Shown: positions 23,821 to 31,788 of the stretch, piece by piece
How the letters are laid out: the number at the start of each line of letters is the position of its first letter
Numbering within the stretch: the stretch's first letter is position 1
Source: an uncultured Christensenella sp.
GTDB lineage: Bacteria; Bacillota; Clostridia; Christensenellales; Borkfalkiaceae
Length of the DNA: 64,000 nt
Direction of reading: 5' to 3'
NCBI GenBank assembly: GCA_910577555.1
Contig: CAJTLF010000011.1
Coordinates: 9,164 to 73,163 of the forward strand
Position numbers and translations under genes: made by a program
Notes under the pieces: model-generated
Databases searched by the model: none
Told to the model about the DNA's origin: nothing
The model's input: the letters and a program-made list of their open reading frames with translations, nothing else

Positions 23821-24345
23821 ATGTTGAACACAGGCGAAACTTCCACAAACAAATTAATAATACTTTTCGTTTTCGATAAAATGGAAAGCTCGCTGTCGGA
23901 AAGGACTATCGTCGATATGTGTTCCACTTCCAATAGCTGGATGGGCTATATGGACTGCGTAAACGTTATTCATAAGCTGATTGACGACAATTTTATCTGT
24001 CCTATTGGCGACGACGAAGACGTTTTGTATACCATTACCCCCGACGGACGGGAATCTTTAGCGAATTTCTATATAAATATTCCGAAAAGCGTCCGCGAAG
24101 AAATTTCCCAGTTCGTAAAAAAGAACAGCACCCGCTACCGCAACAGACAGGAATGCCGTTCGGATTACTATCAGAACAAAGACGGCACCTTTACCGTTTC
24201 GCTCAAAATTCTTGCGCCCGTGCAACCCCTTCTCGATTTGAAATTCGTAGTTCCCGACAAAAAGACGGCGAAAGCGATTTATAAAAAATGGGAAGAAAAA
24301 GCCGCCGACGTATACTCGGTAATTTACGAAAATCTTTGCGATTAG
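23821..24345 (+). CDS. DUF4364 family winged-helix protein
   Basis: This 174-aa protein matches the DUF4364 layout: NKLIILFVFDKMESSLSERTIVDMC, a helix-turn-helix region with LIDDNFICPIG and YTITPDGRESLANF (about 25-85), then a beta-rich C-terminal half. The family is confined to Clostridia and resembles PadR/MarR-type regulators, but no target is known. It is followed 9 bp later by the TSCPD gene. Confidence 0.88.
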   Translation: MLNTGETSTNKLIILFVFDKMESSLSERTIVDMCSTSNSWMGYMDCVNVIHKLIDDNFICPIGDDEDVLYTITPDGRESLANFYINIPKSVREEISQFVKKNSTRYRNRQECRSDYYQNKDGTFTVSLKILAPVQPLLDLKFVVPDKKTAKAIYKKWEEKAADVYSVIYENLCD

Positions 24346-24354
24346 GAGTTAATT

Positions 24355-24603
24355 ATGTTCACTTACGAAACTTTCGGCACTTGCTCTCGCCGCATATCGT
24401 TCGATGTTGACGAAGACGGCAACCTGCACAATCTTCAGTTTGCGGGCGGTTGTCACGGCAACACGCAGGGCGTTGCTCTGCTTGCCGAAGGCAGAAATAT
24501 AGACGAGATAGAAAAAATATTGAGCGGCGTGCAGTGCCGCAACGGAACTTCCTGTCCCGACCAGCTTTCAAAAGCTATAGCCGCCTATAAAAAAAGCAAA
24601 TAA
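24355..24603 (+). CDS. TSCPD domain protein
   Basis: This 82-aa protein is a single TSCPD domain: TFGTCSRRISFDVDEDGNLHNLQF, GGCHGNTQGVALLAEG, then CRNGTSCPDQLSKAI. The domain is known from the C-terminus of class II ribonucleotide reductases (NrdJ) and as a standalone Clostridial protein. Five conserved Cys may bind metal. It shares a transcript with the DUF4364 gene and ends at a clear terminator. Confidence 0.92.
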   Translation: MFTYETFGTCSRRISFDVDEDGNLHNLQFAGGCHGNTQGVALLAEGRNIDEIEKILSGVQCRNGTSCPDQLSKAIAAYKKSK

Positions 24604-24616
24604 GCATATATTAAAT

Positions 24617-24647
24617 TACCCCGTTGCATAAAGCAACGGGGATTTTT
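24617..24647 (+). terminator. Terminator after the TSCPD gene
   Basis: A stem CCCCGTTGC/GCAACGGGG with a five-base loop is followed by ATTTTTT. Confidence 0.88.
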
Positions 24648-24702
24648 TCGCTTAAAATTGATAAAGCACGCCAATTATGCGTGACATAGTACTGCGCAAA
24701 TA

Positions 24703-25116
24703 TTATAAATTGCACAATAAATCGTAAAATTCGCCCATATTTTTGCCGACAAGGTCTAAATAAAAGCATCTCCCGTCGTAGCCGCGTTCACTTTCGTATC
24801 TTATAAGATTGAATCCGTAATAATCCTTATTCACCGCCACGAGAAGTTTTTCAAACGGCATTCCGCAGCAGGTAAGCTTCTTGCCGAATTCAAACTCCAC
24901 CCATTTTCCCGTCTGCATTTCCTTAACGGTCAAATCGTTTATGCTCACGCCGAACGCAGGCATTTGATGGGAACCGGCAATCATATCGTTCCAACTATTC
25001 AGAATTTTTCCGTAACCGTCACTGCCGGACGAATAAGATGTTTTAACTCCTCCGTCGTAAACGCTTATAACTTCGCTTTGGTCGAATACGCTGTAAATTT
25101 CTTCCATTATTATCAT
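24703..25116 (-). CDS. Hypothetical protein next to nfnB
   Basis: This 137-aa (or 134-aa, from the second ATG at 25107) soluble protein has no membrane span. Features are FGVSINDLTVKEMQTGKWVEFEF, a KLTCCGMPFEKLLV stretch and a C-terminal GRCFYLDLVGKNMGEFYDLL. It contains a Cys-Cys pair but no known motif. It lies 7 bp after nfnB on the same strand, so it may be co-transcribed. I do not recognise the family. Confidence 0.7.
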   Translation of the reverse strand: MIIMEEIYSVFDQSEVISVYDGGVKTSYSSGSDGYGKILNSWNDMIAGSHQMPAFGVSINDLTVKEMQTGKWVEFEFGKKLTCCGMPFEKLLVAVNKDYYGFNLIRYESERGYDGRCFYLDLVGKNMGEFYDLLCNL

Positions 25117-25123
25117 ACCCCTA

Positions 25124-26545
25124 TTATGTATCGGTTTTTGAAATATATTCGTCTATTGCCTTTGCCGCAGTTTTACCCGCGCCCATAGCAAGAATAACGG
25201 TCGCCGCACCCGTAACCGCGTCGCCTCCCGCGTAAACGGCTTGCTTTGAAGTTTTGCCCGTACGCTCTTCCACCACGATGCCACCGCGACGGTTGACTTC
25301 AAGACCCTTCGTAGTGTCTTTAATAAGGGGATTAGGGCTTGTGCCTATGGAAATTATCACGCAGTCGACTTCTATTTCGTATTCACTGCCTGCTATCTCC
25401 ACGGGGCTTTTTCTTCCGCGCTCGTCGGGTTCGCCAAGCTCGCATTTAATTACTTTAACTGCCCTTACGAAACCGTTTTTGGGGTCACGCCTGTTTTCGG
25501 GGTTATCATAGCCCAGAATTTCCACGGGATTTCGCAAAATCTCGAACTTAACCCCTTCTTCTTCGGCATGCTCGACTTCTTCCCTTCTTGCGGGCAGTTC
25601 GTCCATAGAACGGCGGTAAATCACGTAAACCTTTTCCGCGCCCAATCTCAACGCCGTTCTCGCGGCGTCCATGGCAACGTTTCCGCCGCCCACTACAGCA
25701 ACGCTTTTCGCGCGCATAATCGGCGTATTCGCACCGTTTTCATAGGCTTTCATAAGGTTTACGCGCGTTAAAAACTCGTTCGCGGAATAGACGCCTTTAA
25801 GGCTCTCGCCCTTTATTCCCATAAAGCGGGGCAACCCTGCGCCCGAGCCTATAAACACCCCTTCGTAGCCCTGCTCCAAAAGCTCGTCTACAGTAACGGT
25901 TTTTCCTACCACGACGTTAGTTTCTATTTCCACGCCGTACTTTTTAAGCGTTTCAACTTCCCTTGCCACTATGCTTTTGGGCAATCTGAATTCGGGAATA
26001 CCGTAAACGAGCACCCCGCCCGCCAAGTGCAACGCCTCGAAAACGGTAACCTTATACCCCTTTTTAGCCAAATCGCCCGCACAGGTCAATCCCGAAGGAC
26101 CCGAGCCGACGACCGCAACTCTGTGCCCGTTAGGTTCGGGTAAATTAAAATTGCCGCTATTTCGGGCGTTGTGCCAATCGGCAACGAACCGCTCCAACCG
26201 CCCTATACCCACAGACTCGAACTTTATTCCGAGCGTGCATTTATTCTCGCACTGCGTCTCCTGCGGGCAAACTCTGCCGCAAACAGCCGGCAATGACGAC
26301 GCGGTGGATATTATATCGTACGCACCGCCGAAATCTCCGACTTTAATCTTTGATATAAACTCGGGAATAGGCACGCCTACGGGACAACCTTCAACGCAAG
26401 GTCTGTTTTTACAGTTTAAACATCTTTGCGCTTCCGCAACGGCAAGTTTCTCAGTATATCCCAACGCCACTTCTTCAAAATTTCTTGCCCGCAACTCGGG
26501 CGACTGCACGGGCATTTCGTGCTTTTTAGGTTGAATTGCCATCAA
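25124..26545 (-). CDS. nfnB: NADPH-binding subunit of an Nfn-type transhydrogenase (GltA/GltD-like)
   Basis: This 473-aa protein resembles the glutamate synthase small subunit. The N-terminal Cys-rich [4Fe-4S] region (LNCKNRPCVEGCPVGVPIPEF and VCPQETQCENKC, about 40-105) is followed by FAD-binding VAVVGSGPSGLTCAGDLAKKG and NAD(P)-binding VAVVGGGNVAMDAARTALRLGA. The C-terminal GGDAVTGAATVILAMGAGKTAAKAI closes the FAD domain. Beside an NfnA-like gene it is most likely the large subunit of electron-bifurcating NADH-dependent ferredoxin:NADP+ oxidoreductase. No glutamate synthase large subunit is present, which argues against a GltD role. Confidence 0.93.
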   Translation of the reverse strand: MMAIQPKKHEMPVQSPELRARNFEEVALGYTEKLAVAEAQRCLNCKNRPCVEGCPVGVPIPEFISKIKVGDFGGAYDIISTASSLPAVCGRVCPQETQCENKCTLGIKFESVGIGRLERFVADWHNARNSGNFNLPEPNGHRVAVVGSGPSGLTCAGDLAKKGYKVTVFEALHLAGGVLVYGIPEFRLPKSIVAREVETLKKYGVEIETNVVVGKTVTVDELLEQGYEGVFIGSGAGLPRFMGIKGESLKGVYSANEFLTRVNLMKAYENGANTPIMRAKSVAVVGGGNVAMDAARTALRLGAEKVYVIYRRSMDELPARREEVEHAEEEGVKFEILRNPVEILGYDNPENRRDPKNGFVRAVKVIKCELGEPDERGRKSPVEIAGSEYEIEVDCVIISIGTSPNPLIKDTTKGLEVNRRGGIVVEERTGKTSKQAVYAGGDAVTGAATVILAMGAGKTAAKAIDEYISKTDT

Positions 26546-27630
26546 TTTACCTTCTTATTTAAAAGATTACAAGTCTTTTCTCTTTCTCTTTGTTCAAATT
26601 CCGCATACGCGCCCGAACGAGCAATAGCTTCGTCAAAGTCGACTTCATACCCGTCGAAATCGGGGCCGTCCACGCAGGCAAACTTCACTTTTCCGCCAAC
26701 TGTAAGGCGGCAACCGCCGCACATACCCGTACCGTCAATCATTATGGGGTTCATCGAAACGGTGGTTTTTACCCCGTAAGGTCTGGCGGTTGCAACAACG
26801 AATTTCATCATCACAAGCGGACCGATAGTAATAATTTCGTCATATTTTTCCCCGTTTTCAAGCGCAAGCGACAATGGTTGAGTAACCAATCCCTTACCGC
26901 CGTAACTGCCGTCGTCGGTCATTACGGTAAGCCTATCCGAACACTCCCTGAACTCGTCTTCGAGAATGACCAAATCTTTATTTCTGAAACCTATTATCGA
27001 ATGCACTTCGCAACCGAGCTTATGAAGCTTTTGCGCAACGGGCAGAGCAATAGCACACCCAACGCCGCCGCCGACTATACATACTTTTTTCAAGCCGTCG
27101 GTCTTAGTCGCACAGCCCAAAGGTCCTACGAAATCTTTCAGGCAGTCCCCTACTTCCAAAGCGTTTAAAAGCGCGGTCGTAGCCCCTACAATCTGAAAAA
27201 TTATTCTTACGGTTCCCTTTTCTCTGTCGTACCCCGCAACGGTAAGCGGTATTCTTTCCCCGTTTTCGTTTACGCGAAGAATTATAAACTGCCCTGCCTG
27301 CGCCTTTTTAGCCACGGCAGGCGTGTAAATATCCATACTCGTAACGGTAGAATTGAGAGCGCGTTTATCTATAATACGGTACATTCGGTTCTCCTTGATA
27401 ACCTTTCTCACTCTTTTAATCAGCTCAATGGGAAACGGGGCGTTGCTGTCGTGTGCAAACCTGACTTTACGCACCACGCCGACCTGCTCGCGGTTATGCC
27501 TGCCGAGCGGCGCGCATACGCGGTCGCCAATCTCTGCATCCGCAAACGGACACAAATACCAATAAGTATACCCCACCACGTTCGGGTCGTCCACAAATTC
27601 AACCGCAACGAAACAAGTCAGATTATTCAT
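26542..27630 (-). CDS. nfnA: NfnA-like ferredoxin/NADH subunit with N-terminal PriA-like extension
   Basis: Residues 83-362 are a complete NfnA/SudB-type protein: a FAD domain (AGQFIILRVNENGERIPLTVAGYD), a NAD-binding stretch (KVCIVGGGVGCAIALPVAQKL) and a C-terminal [2Fe-2S] motif (DGTGMCGGCRLTVGG then KFACVDGP). With NfnB it would couple NADH and reduced ferredoxin oxidation to NADP+ reduction. Residues 1-82 (VGYTYWYLCPFADAEIGDRV, APLGRHNREQVGVV) resemble the N-terminal 3'-end-binding domain of PriA. At the junction, AAGGAG lies 7 bases before an in-frame ATG (27384), so a separate 280-aa NfnA could also be made. It overlaps nfnB by 4 bp. Confidence 0.88.
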   Translation of the reverse strand: MNNLTCFVAVEFVDDPNVVGYTYWYLCPFADAEIGDRVCAPLGRHNREQVGVVRKVRFAHDSNAPFPIELIKRVRKVIKENRMYRIIDKRALNSTVTSMDIYTPAVAKKAQAGQFIILRVNENGERIPLTVAGYDREKGTVRIIFQIVGATTALLNALEVGDCLKDFVGPLGCATKTDGLKKVCIVGGGVGCAIALPVAQKLHKLGCEVHSIIGFRNKDLVILEDEFRECSDRLTVMTDDGSYGGKGLVTQPLSLALENGEKYDEIITIGPLVMMKFVVATARPYGVKTTVSMNPIMIDGTGMCGGCRLTVGGKVKFACVDGPDFDGYEVDFDEAIARSGAYAEFEQREREKTCNLLNKKVN

Positions 27631-27670
27631 AAATAAATTATATCAGAAATTCGCGAAAAAGCAAGAAAAA

Positions 27671-27693
27671 AAGGCTTGCACAGGCAAGCCTTT
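27671..27693 (-). terminator. Terminator of the adhE-kinase transcript
   Basis: On the minus strand AAGGCTTGC/GCAAGCCTT with a four-base loop is followed by seven T, 10 bases past the kinase stop. Confidence 0.88.
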
Positions 27694-27702
27694 TCTCGTT
27701 TA

Positions 27703-28458
27703 TTACTGATAATCGACAACACCAATCCAGTTGCGCAAAAACTCAACCTCTTCGGGGTTGGCTTTCACTAATCTCGATGCGGCAACTATGGGAATCCAGC
27801 TCTGTACGTACTGTATAGCCGTGTCGCTCTTCTTGCAGTACAGCCTGAGATATTTTTCGCCGAGTTCCTTGTTACCCGCAAGATAGAACAAAAGATAGCT
27901 TCTTGCAACGTCTGCGGACGAGTTACCCTGCGTTGCGTGCGACCAGTCGATTACGTAAGGAGTGCCGTCCTTGGTAATAATCACGTTGGTGGGGTTAAAG
28001 TCGCCGTGGCAAAGATGAGTATGCTTGGGCATAGAATCGAGACGGGTATGCAGGTCGTAACGCGTGGTTGCGTCAAGGTCCGTAGCGGAAATCTTACCCT
28101 GCATTTTGTCCTTTAATTTGTTGAGCATAGGCACTTTTTTTGAAAGCACCGTCATCTGCAAATCAACGAACAAATTAAGATATTCGTCTTCCTTTTCGGG
28201 GTGAGCGTCCATAAGCGACTGCAAGGTCTTGCCTTCGATATAATCGAGTACGATTGCCCACTTTCCGTCGACTACCTGAACAGCCTGAAGCTTGGGAACG
28301 TTTAAGTCCGTTTCTTCAACTCTCGCGTGGTTTAACGCTTCGTTAAGTATGTCTGCTTTGGAATACTGCTGCTCGAAAACCTTAACGAGCTTATCGTCCT
28401 GATGGTAAATCTTTTTGTCCGGTCTTGAAAAGACTAATTTTGCCTGTTCTTTCATCAT
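27703..28458 (-). CDS. Aminoglycoside phosphotransferase (APH)-family kinase
   Basis: This 251-aa kinase-fold protein has the catalytic HGDFNPTNVIITKDGTPYVIDW motif (about 150-175; catalytic D in HGDF, metal D in IDW). A short N-lobe precedes it (KLVKVFEQQYSKADILNEALN). The family includes small-molecule and antibiotic kinases; the TIGR02172-like branch sits next to metabolic genes in Clostridia, with unknown substrates. It starts 9 bp after adhE, so expression with fermentation genes is likely. There is no ground for calling it a resistance gene. Confidence 0.85.
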   Translation of the reverse strand: MMKEQAKLVFSRPDKKIYHQDDKLVKVFEQQYSKADILNEALNHARVEETDLNVPKLQAVQVVDGKWAIVLDYIEGKTLQSLMDAHPEKEDEYLNLFVDLQMTVLSKKVPMLNKLKDKMQGKISATDLDATTRYDLHTRLDSMPKHTHLCHGDFNPTNVIITKDGTPYVIDWSHATQGNSSADVARSYLLFYLAGNKELGEKYLRLYCKKSDTAIQYVQSWIPIVAASRLVKANPEEVEFLRNWIGVVDYQ

Positions 28459-28467
28459 TTTTTCTCC

Positions 28468-31077
28468 TTATTTTCCGTAATATGCGTTGAGATACATCTG
28501 TTTGATTTCGCTCATAAGCGGATATCTGGGGTTAGCTCCCGTGCATTGGTCGTCGAAAGCCTGCTCAACCATTTCGTCAAGACGGTCAAGGAAATCCTTT
28601 TCGTCTATGCCGTAATCTTTAATGGTCTTTTTGATACCGACCTGAGCCTTGAGTTTATCTATTGCCTTTATAAGATTTTCAACCTTCTCGCCGTCGTTTT
28701 TACCGTTCAAGCCGAGATATTCCGCAACTTCCGCATAGCGGCGTAAAGTTTTGGGATATGCGTATTGGCTGAAAGTTCCCATCTTTGCGGGAGCTTCCGC
28801 AGAGTTGAACCTTATAACTTCGTCAATCATCAAAGCGTTTGCAATACCGTGCGGCAAGTGATGGAATGCGCCCAGCTTGTGCGCCATGGAGTGGCACACG
28901 CCAAGGAACGCGTTCGCAAACGCCATACCCGCCATAGTAGCGGCGTTAGCCATCTGCTCCCTTGCGTGAACGTCCGTCTGTCCGTTCTCGTAAGCCGCGG
29001 GCAGGTTTTCGAAAATAACCTTCAACGCTTCCTTTGCAAGACCGTCCGTGTATCCCGTAGCCATTACGGAAACGTATGCTTCGAGCGCGTGCGTAACCGC
29101 ATCTATACCCGACGCCGCGGTAAGTCCCTTAGGCGCGGACATATGCAAATCGGTATCGATAATCGCCATATCGGGCAACAGCTCGTAATCGGCAAGCGGA
29201 TATTTAACGCCCGTCTTTTCGTCGGTAATTACGGCGAAAGGCGTAACCTCCGAACCCGTACCCGCCGAAGTGGGAATTGCGATAAAGTAAGCCTTTTCTC
29301 CCATCTTGGGGAAAGTGTAAATTCTCTTTCTTATATCCACGAAACGCATCGCCATATCGTGGAAGTTTACTTCGGGGTGTTCGTACATAACCCACATAAT
29401 CTTCGCCGCATCCATTGCACTGCCGCCGCCGAGCGCGATAATGACGTCGGGCTTGAACGCAGACATCTGTTTTGCGCCTTCGATAGCGCACGCAAGCGTG
29501 GGGTCGGGAGCTACGTCGAAGAAAATATTGTGGTCAATACCTATTTGGTCGAGTTTATCGGTTATGCACTTCGTAAATCCGTTCTGATAAAGGAAACTGT
29601 CCGTAACAACGAACGCCTTCTTCTTGCCCATTACAGTCTTTAACTCGTCAAGCGCGACGGGCAGACAGCCTTTTTTCAAATATACCTTTTCGGGTGTTCT
29701 GAACCACAACATATTTTCCCTTCTCTCCGCAACAGTTTTAATATTCAAAAGATGTTTTACTCCTACGTTTTCAGAAACCGAGTTGCCGCCCCAGCTGCCG
29801 CAACCCAAAGTGAGCGACGGCGCAAGCTTGAAGTTATACAAGTCGCCTATACCACCCTGCGAAGAAGGTGTGTTTATGAGAATACGGCAGGTTTTCATTC
29901 TCTCGGAAAACTCGTGTATTTTATCCTTTTCGGCAACTACGTTTACGTACAGCGAAGAAGTATGTCCGTAACCGCCGTCTGCAACGAGCTTTTCAGCCTT
30001 GTCGAGCGCATCGCCGAAAGTTTTCGCCCTGTACATTGCAAGTACGGGGGAAAGCTTCTCGTGCGCAAACTCTTCTGAAAGCTCTACACTCTCCACTTCG
30101 CCGATAAGAATTTTAGCCGTTTCGGGAACTTCGACGCCCGCAAGCTTTGCAATCTTATAAGCGGGCTGACCGACGATACGAGCGTTGAGCGCACCGTTAA
30201 TGATAATGGTCTTTCTCACCTTGTCAAGCTCTTCGCCCTTAAGGAAATAGCAACCGCGAGCCGCAAATTCCTTTTTAACCGCGGAATAAACTTTGTCCAG
30301 AACGATTACCGACTGTTCGGATGCACAAATCATACCGTTATCAAAGGTCTTGGAATGGATAATGGAGTTTACAGCAACCAACACGTCTGCGCTGTCGTCA
30401 ATAATCGCGGGAGTATTGCCTGCGCCTACGCCCAAAGCGGGCTTACCGCTCGAATACGCGGCTTTAACCATACCGGGACCGCCCGTGGCAAGTATCGTGT
30501 CAACGGACTTCATCAAAAGATTGGTCATATCAAGGCTGGGTACGTCAATCCAGCTTATTATGCCTTCGGGTGCGCCCGCCGCAACAGCCGCTTCGTAAAT
30601 AACCTTGGCGGCGGCAATCGTCGCGCCCTTAGCACGGGGATGCGGGCTGAAAATACAACCGTTTCTCGTCTTTAAACACAAAAGAGCCTTAAAAATTGCC
30701 GTCGACGTGGGGTTGGTCGTAGGAATAACCGCGCCGATAACGCCTATGGGTTCGGCAATTTTGACAGTGCCGTAAGCCTTATCTTCTTCGATTATTCCGC
30801 AGGTTTTGGTATCCCTGTATTGATTGTAAATATATTCGGCGGCGTAGTGGTTTTTAATTACCTTGTCTTCCACTATGCCCATACCCGTCTCTTCTACCGC
30901 AAGCTTTGCAAGCGCAATTCTCTCTTTATTCGCAGCAGTCGCACACGCAAGAAAAATTTTATCAACCTGCTCCTGCGAGTATTTAGCGAATTTACTTTGT
31001 GCCTTGCGGACGCGCTCAATCTCTTTTTCAAGTTTTTCAACGCCGTCGCAAATTTCGTAGTTCAACTTAAACTCCAT
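28468..31077 (-). CDS. adhE: Bifunctional acetaldehyde-CoA/alcohol dehydrogenase
   Basis: This 869-aa fusion enzyme makes ethanol from acetyl-CoA in two NADH-using steps. The N-terminal aldehyde dehydrogenase half (about 1-440) has the catalytic Cys in NGMICASEQSVIV and VGAGNTPAIID. A linker leads to the C-terminal iron alcohol dehydrogenase (about 460-869) with GGGSAMDAAKIMW, GTGSEVTPFAVI and the Fe-binding HSMAHKLGAFHHLPHG. The length is normal, and its presence marks a fermentative anaerobe. The ribosome-binding site AAAGGAG precedes the ATG. A Rex-like operator lies about 135 bp upstream. Confidence 0.97.
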   Translation of the reverse strand: MEFKLNYEICDGVEKLEKEIERVRKAQSKFAKYSQEQVDKIFLACATAANKERIALAKLAVEETGMGIVEDKVIKNHYAAEYIYNQYRDTKTCGIIEEDKAYGTVKIAEPIGVIGAVIPTTNPTSTAIFKALLCLKTRNGCIFSPHPRAKGATIAAAKVIYEAAVAAGAPEGIISWIDVPSLDMTNLLMKSVDTILATGGPGMVKAAYSSGKPALGVGAGNTPAIIDDSADVLVAVNSIIHSKTFDNGMICASEQSVIVLDKVYSAVKKEFAARGCYFLKGEELDKVRKTIIINGALNARIVGQPAYKIAKLAGVEVPETAKILIGEVESVELSEEFAHEKLSPVLAMYRAKTFGDALDKAEKLVADGGYGHTSSLYVNVVAEKDKIHEFSERMKTCRILINTPSSQGGIGDLYNFKLAPSLTLGCGSWGGNSVSENVGVKHLLNIKTVAERRENMLWFRTPEKVYLKKGCLPVALDELKTVMGKKKAFVVTDSFLYQNGFTKCITDKLDQIGIDHNIFFDVAPDPTLACAIEGAKQMSAFKPDVIIALGGGSAMDAAKIMWVMYEHPEVNFHDMAMRFVDIRKRIYTFPKMGEKAYFIAIPTSAGTGSEVTPFAVITDEKTGVKYPLADYELLPDMAIIDTDLHMSAPKGLTAASGIDAVTHALEAYVSVMATGYTDGLAKEALKVIFENLPAAYENGQTDVHAREQMANAATMAGMAFANAFLGVCHSMAHKLGAFHHLPHGIANALMIDEVIRFNSAEAPAKMGTFSQYAYPKTLRRYAEVAEYLGLNGKNDGEKVENLIKAIDKLKAQVGIKKTIKDYGIDEKDFLDRLDEMVEQAFDDQCTGANPRYPLMSEIKQMYLNAYYGK

Positions 31078-31210
31078 TTTTTTCTCCTTTTATATATTAA
31101 TGTGTAAATTGGAAACTTAATAATTAGATATTTTTTAATCGATATAAGTTTATCAAATAAACGGGTATAAAAGCAAAGGAATTACGCCCGGTTTTTTAAA
31201 TTGCGGTTAA

Positions 31211-31228
31211 TTGTTAAATCGTTCAAAA
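31211..31228. promoter_or_regulatory. Possible Rex operator upstream of adhE
   Basis: TTGTTAAATCGTTCAAAA matches the redox repressor consensus TTGTTAA-N4-TTAACAA fully in one arm and partly in the other. Rex controls adhE by the NADH/NAD+ ratio in many Clostridia. No rex gene is in the window. Confidence 0.45.
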
Positions 31229-31291
31229 ATTAGTTAATCGATAACACTATTTCAAGCGGCAAAAAATAACCGCTAATGCTTGCGGTTTGGC

Positions 31292-31320
31292 TTGACAAAT
31301 ACTTTTTTGTTTATTATAAT
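31292..31320 (+). promoter_or_regulatory. Promoter of tRNA-Leu(CAG)
   Basis: TTGACA (31292-31297) and TATAAT (31315-31320) are exactly 17 bases apart, a perfect consensus, 15 bases before the tRNA. Confidence 0.9.
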
Positions 31321-31335
31321 TTTACTTGTTTTTAA

Positions 31336-31418
31336 GCACTCGTGGCGGAATTGGCAGACGCGCAGGTTTCAGGTTCCTGTGGGCGACCGTGCAGGTTCAA
31401 CTCCTGTCGAGTGCACCA
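31336..31418 (+). tRNA. tRNA-Leu (anticodon CAG)
   Basis: This 83-nt tRNA has acceptor arms GCACTCG/CGAGTGC, A73 and an encoded CCA. The anticodon arm is CAGGT-TTCAGGT-TCCTG, giving CAG, with a T-T mismatch at 31-39. The variable arm is shorter than in the AAG leucine tRNA at 14,197, but the two share acceptor and T arms. Confidence 0.93.
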
Positions 31419-31423
31419 AGTCT

Positions 31424-31472
31424 TAATAGCTTGAACTTCTTTACCTTTAAAAAGACGTTCGGGCTATTTTGT
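31424..31472 (+). terminator. Possible terminator of tRNA-Leu(CAG)
   Basis: AATAGCTTGAAC pairs imperfectly with GTTCGGGCTATT around a loop of about 20 bases, followed by TTG. It is weak but well placed. Confidence 0.4.
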
Positions 31473-31675
31473 TATATTGGAGAAATGTTTAATTTGTTAT
31501 TGAATTTTACCTAAATATATAGTAATAAAGATGCTTCATGGAATGCTTATACAGGAGAATATACAGTTCATTGTTCCGACGGACAAATTGATAAAAGTTA
31601 AACAATATTTGTGACAGTTTACTTATTAAATTATAGCTCACTACACTTTGCAAGCAACGTACGTTGCACCATTTT

Positions 31676-31712
31676 AACCGCAAGTCGAAGTATTCGACTT
31701 GCGGTATTTTTT
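31676..31712 (+). terminator. Strong hairpin in the gene-free stretch 31,419-31,788
   Basis: The stem CCGCAAGTCGAA/TTCGACTTGCGG followed by seven T ends some plus-strand transcript. The preceding bases (about 31,500-31,670) hold no convincing gene, only a short frame that could be the 3' tail of a decayed one. Confidence 0.75.
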
Positions 31713-31722
31713 TCATTAACAA

Positions 31723-31755
31723 AGCCGAGCCGTCGCAAATAACAGCTCGGCTTAA
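31723..31755 (-). terminator. Terminator after the carboxylesterase
   Basis: AAGCCGAGC/GCTCGGCTT with a loop of about 14 bases lies 34 bases past the minus-strand esterase stop. The T content after it is moderate. Confidence 0.6.
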
Positions 31756-31788
31756 AATTATCACGTATCCCCGCTTACGTAGCAATTA

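Noticed and set aside
31531..31614. Plus-strand 27-codon frame ending IVPTDKLIKVKQYL
   Set aside because: It could be the 3' tail of a lost gene, but it is too short and unsupported to annotate.
31507..31785. Minus-strand 92-codon frame in the gap after tRNA-Leu(CAG)
   Set aside because: It crosses a strong hairpin/terminator, has no ribosome-binding site and no family resemblance.
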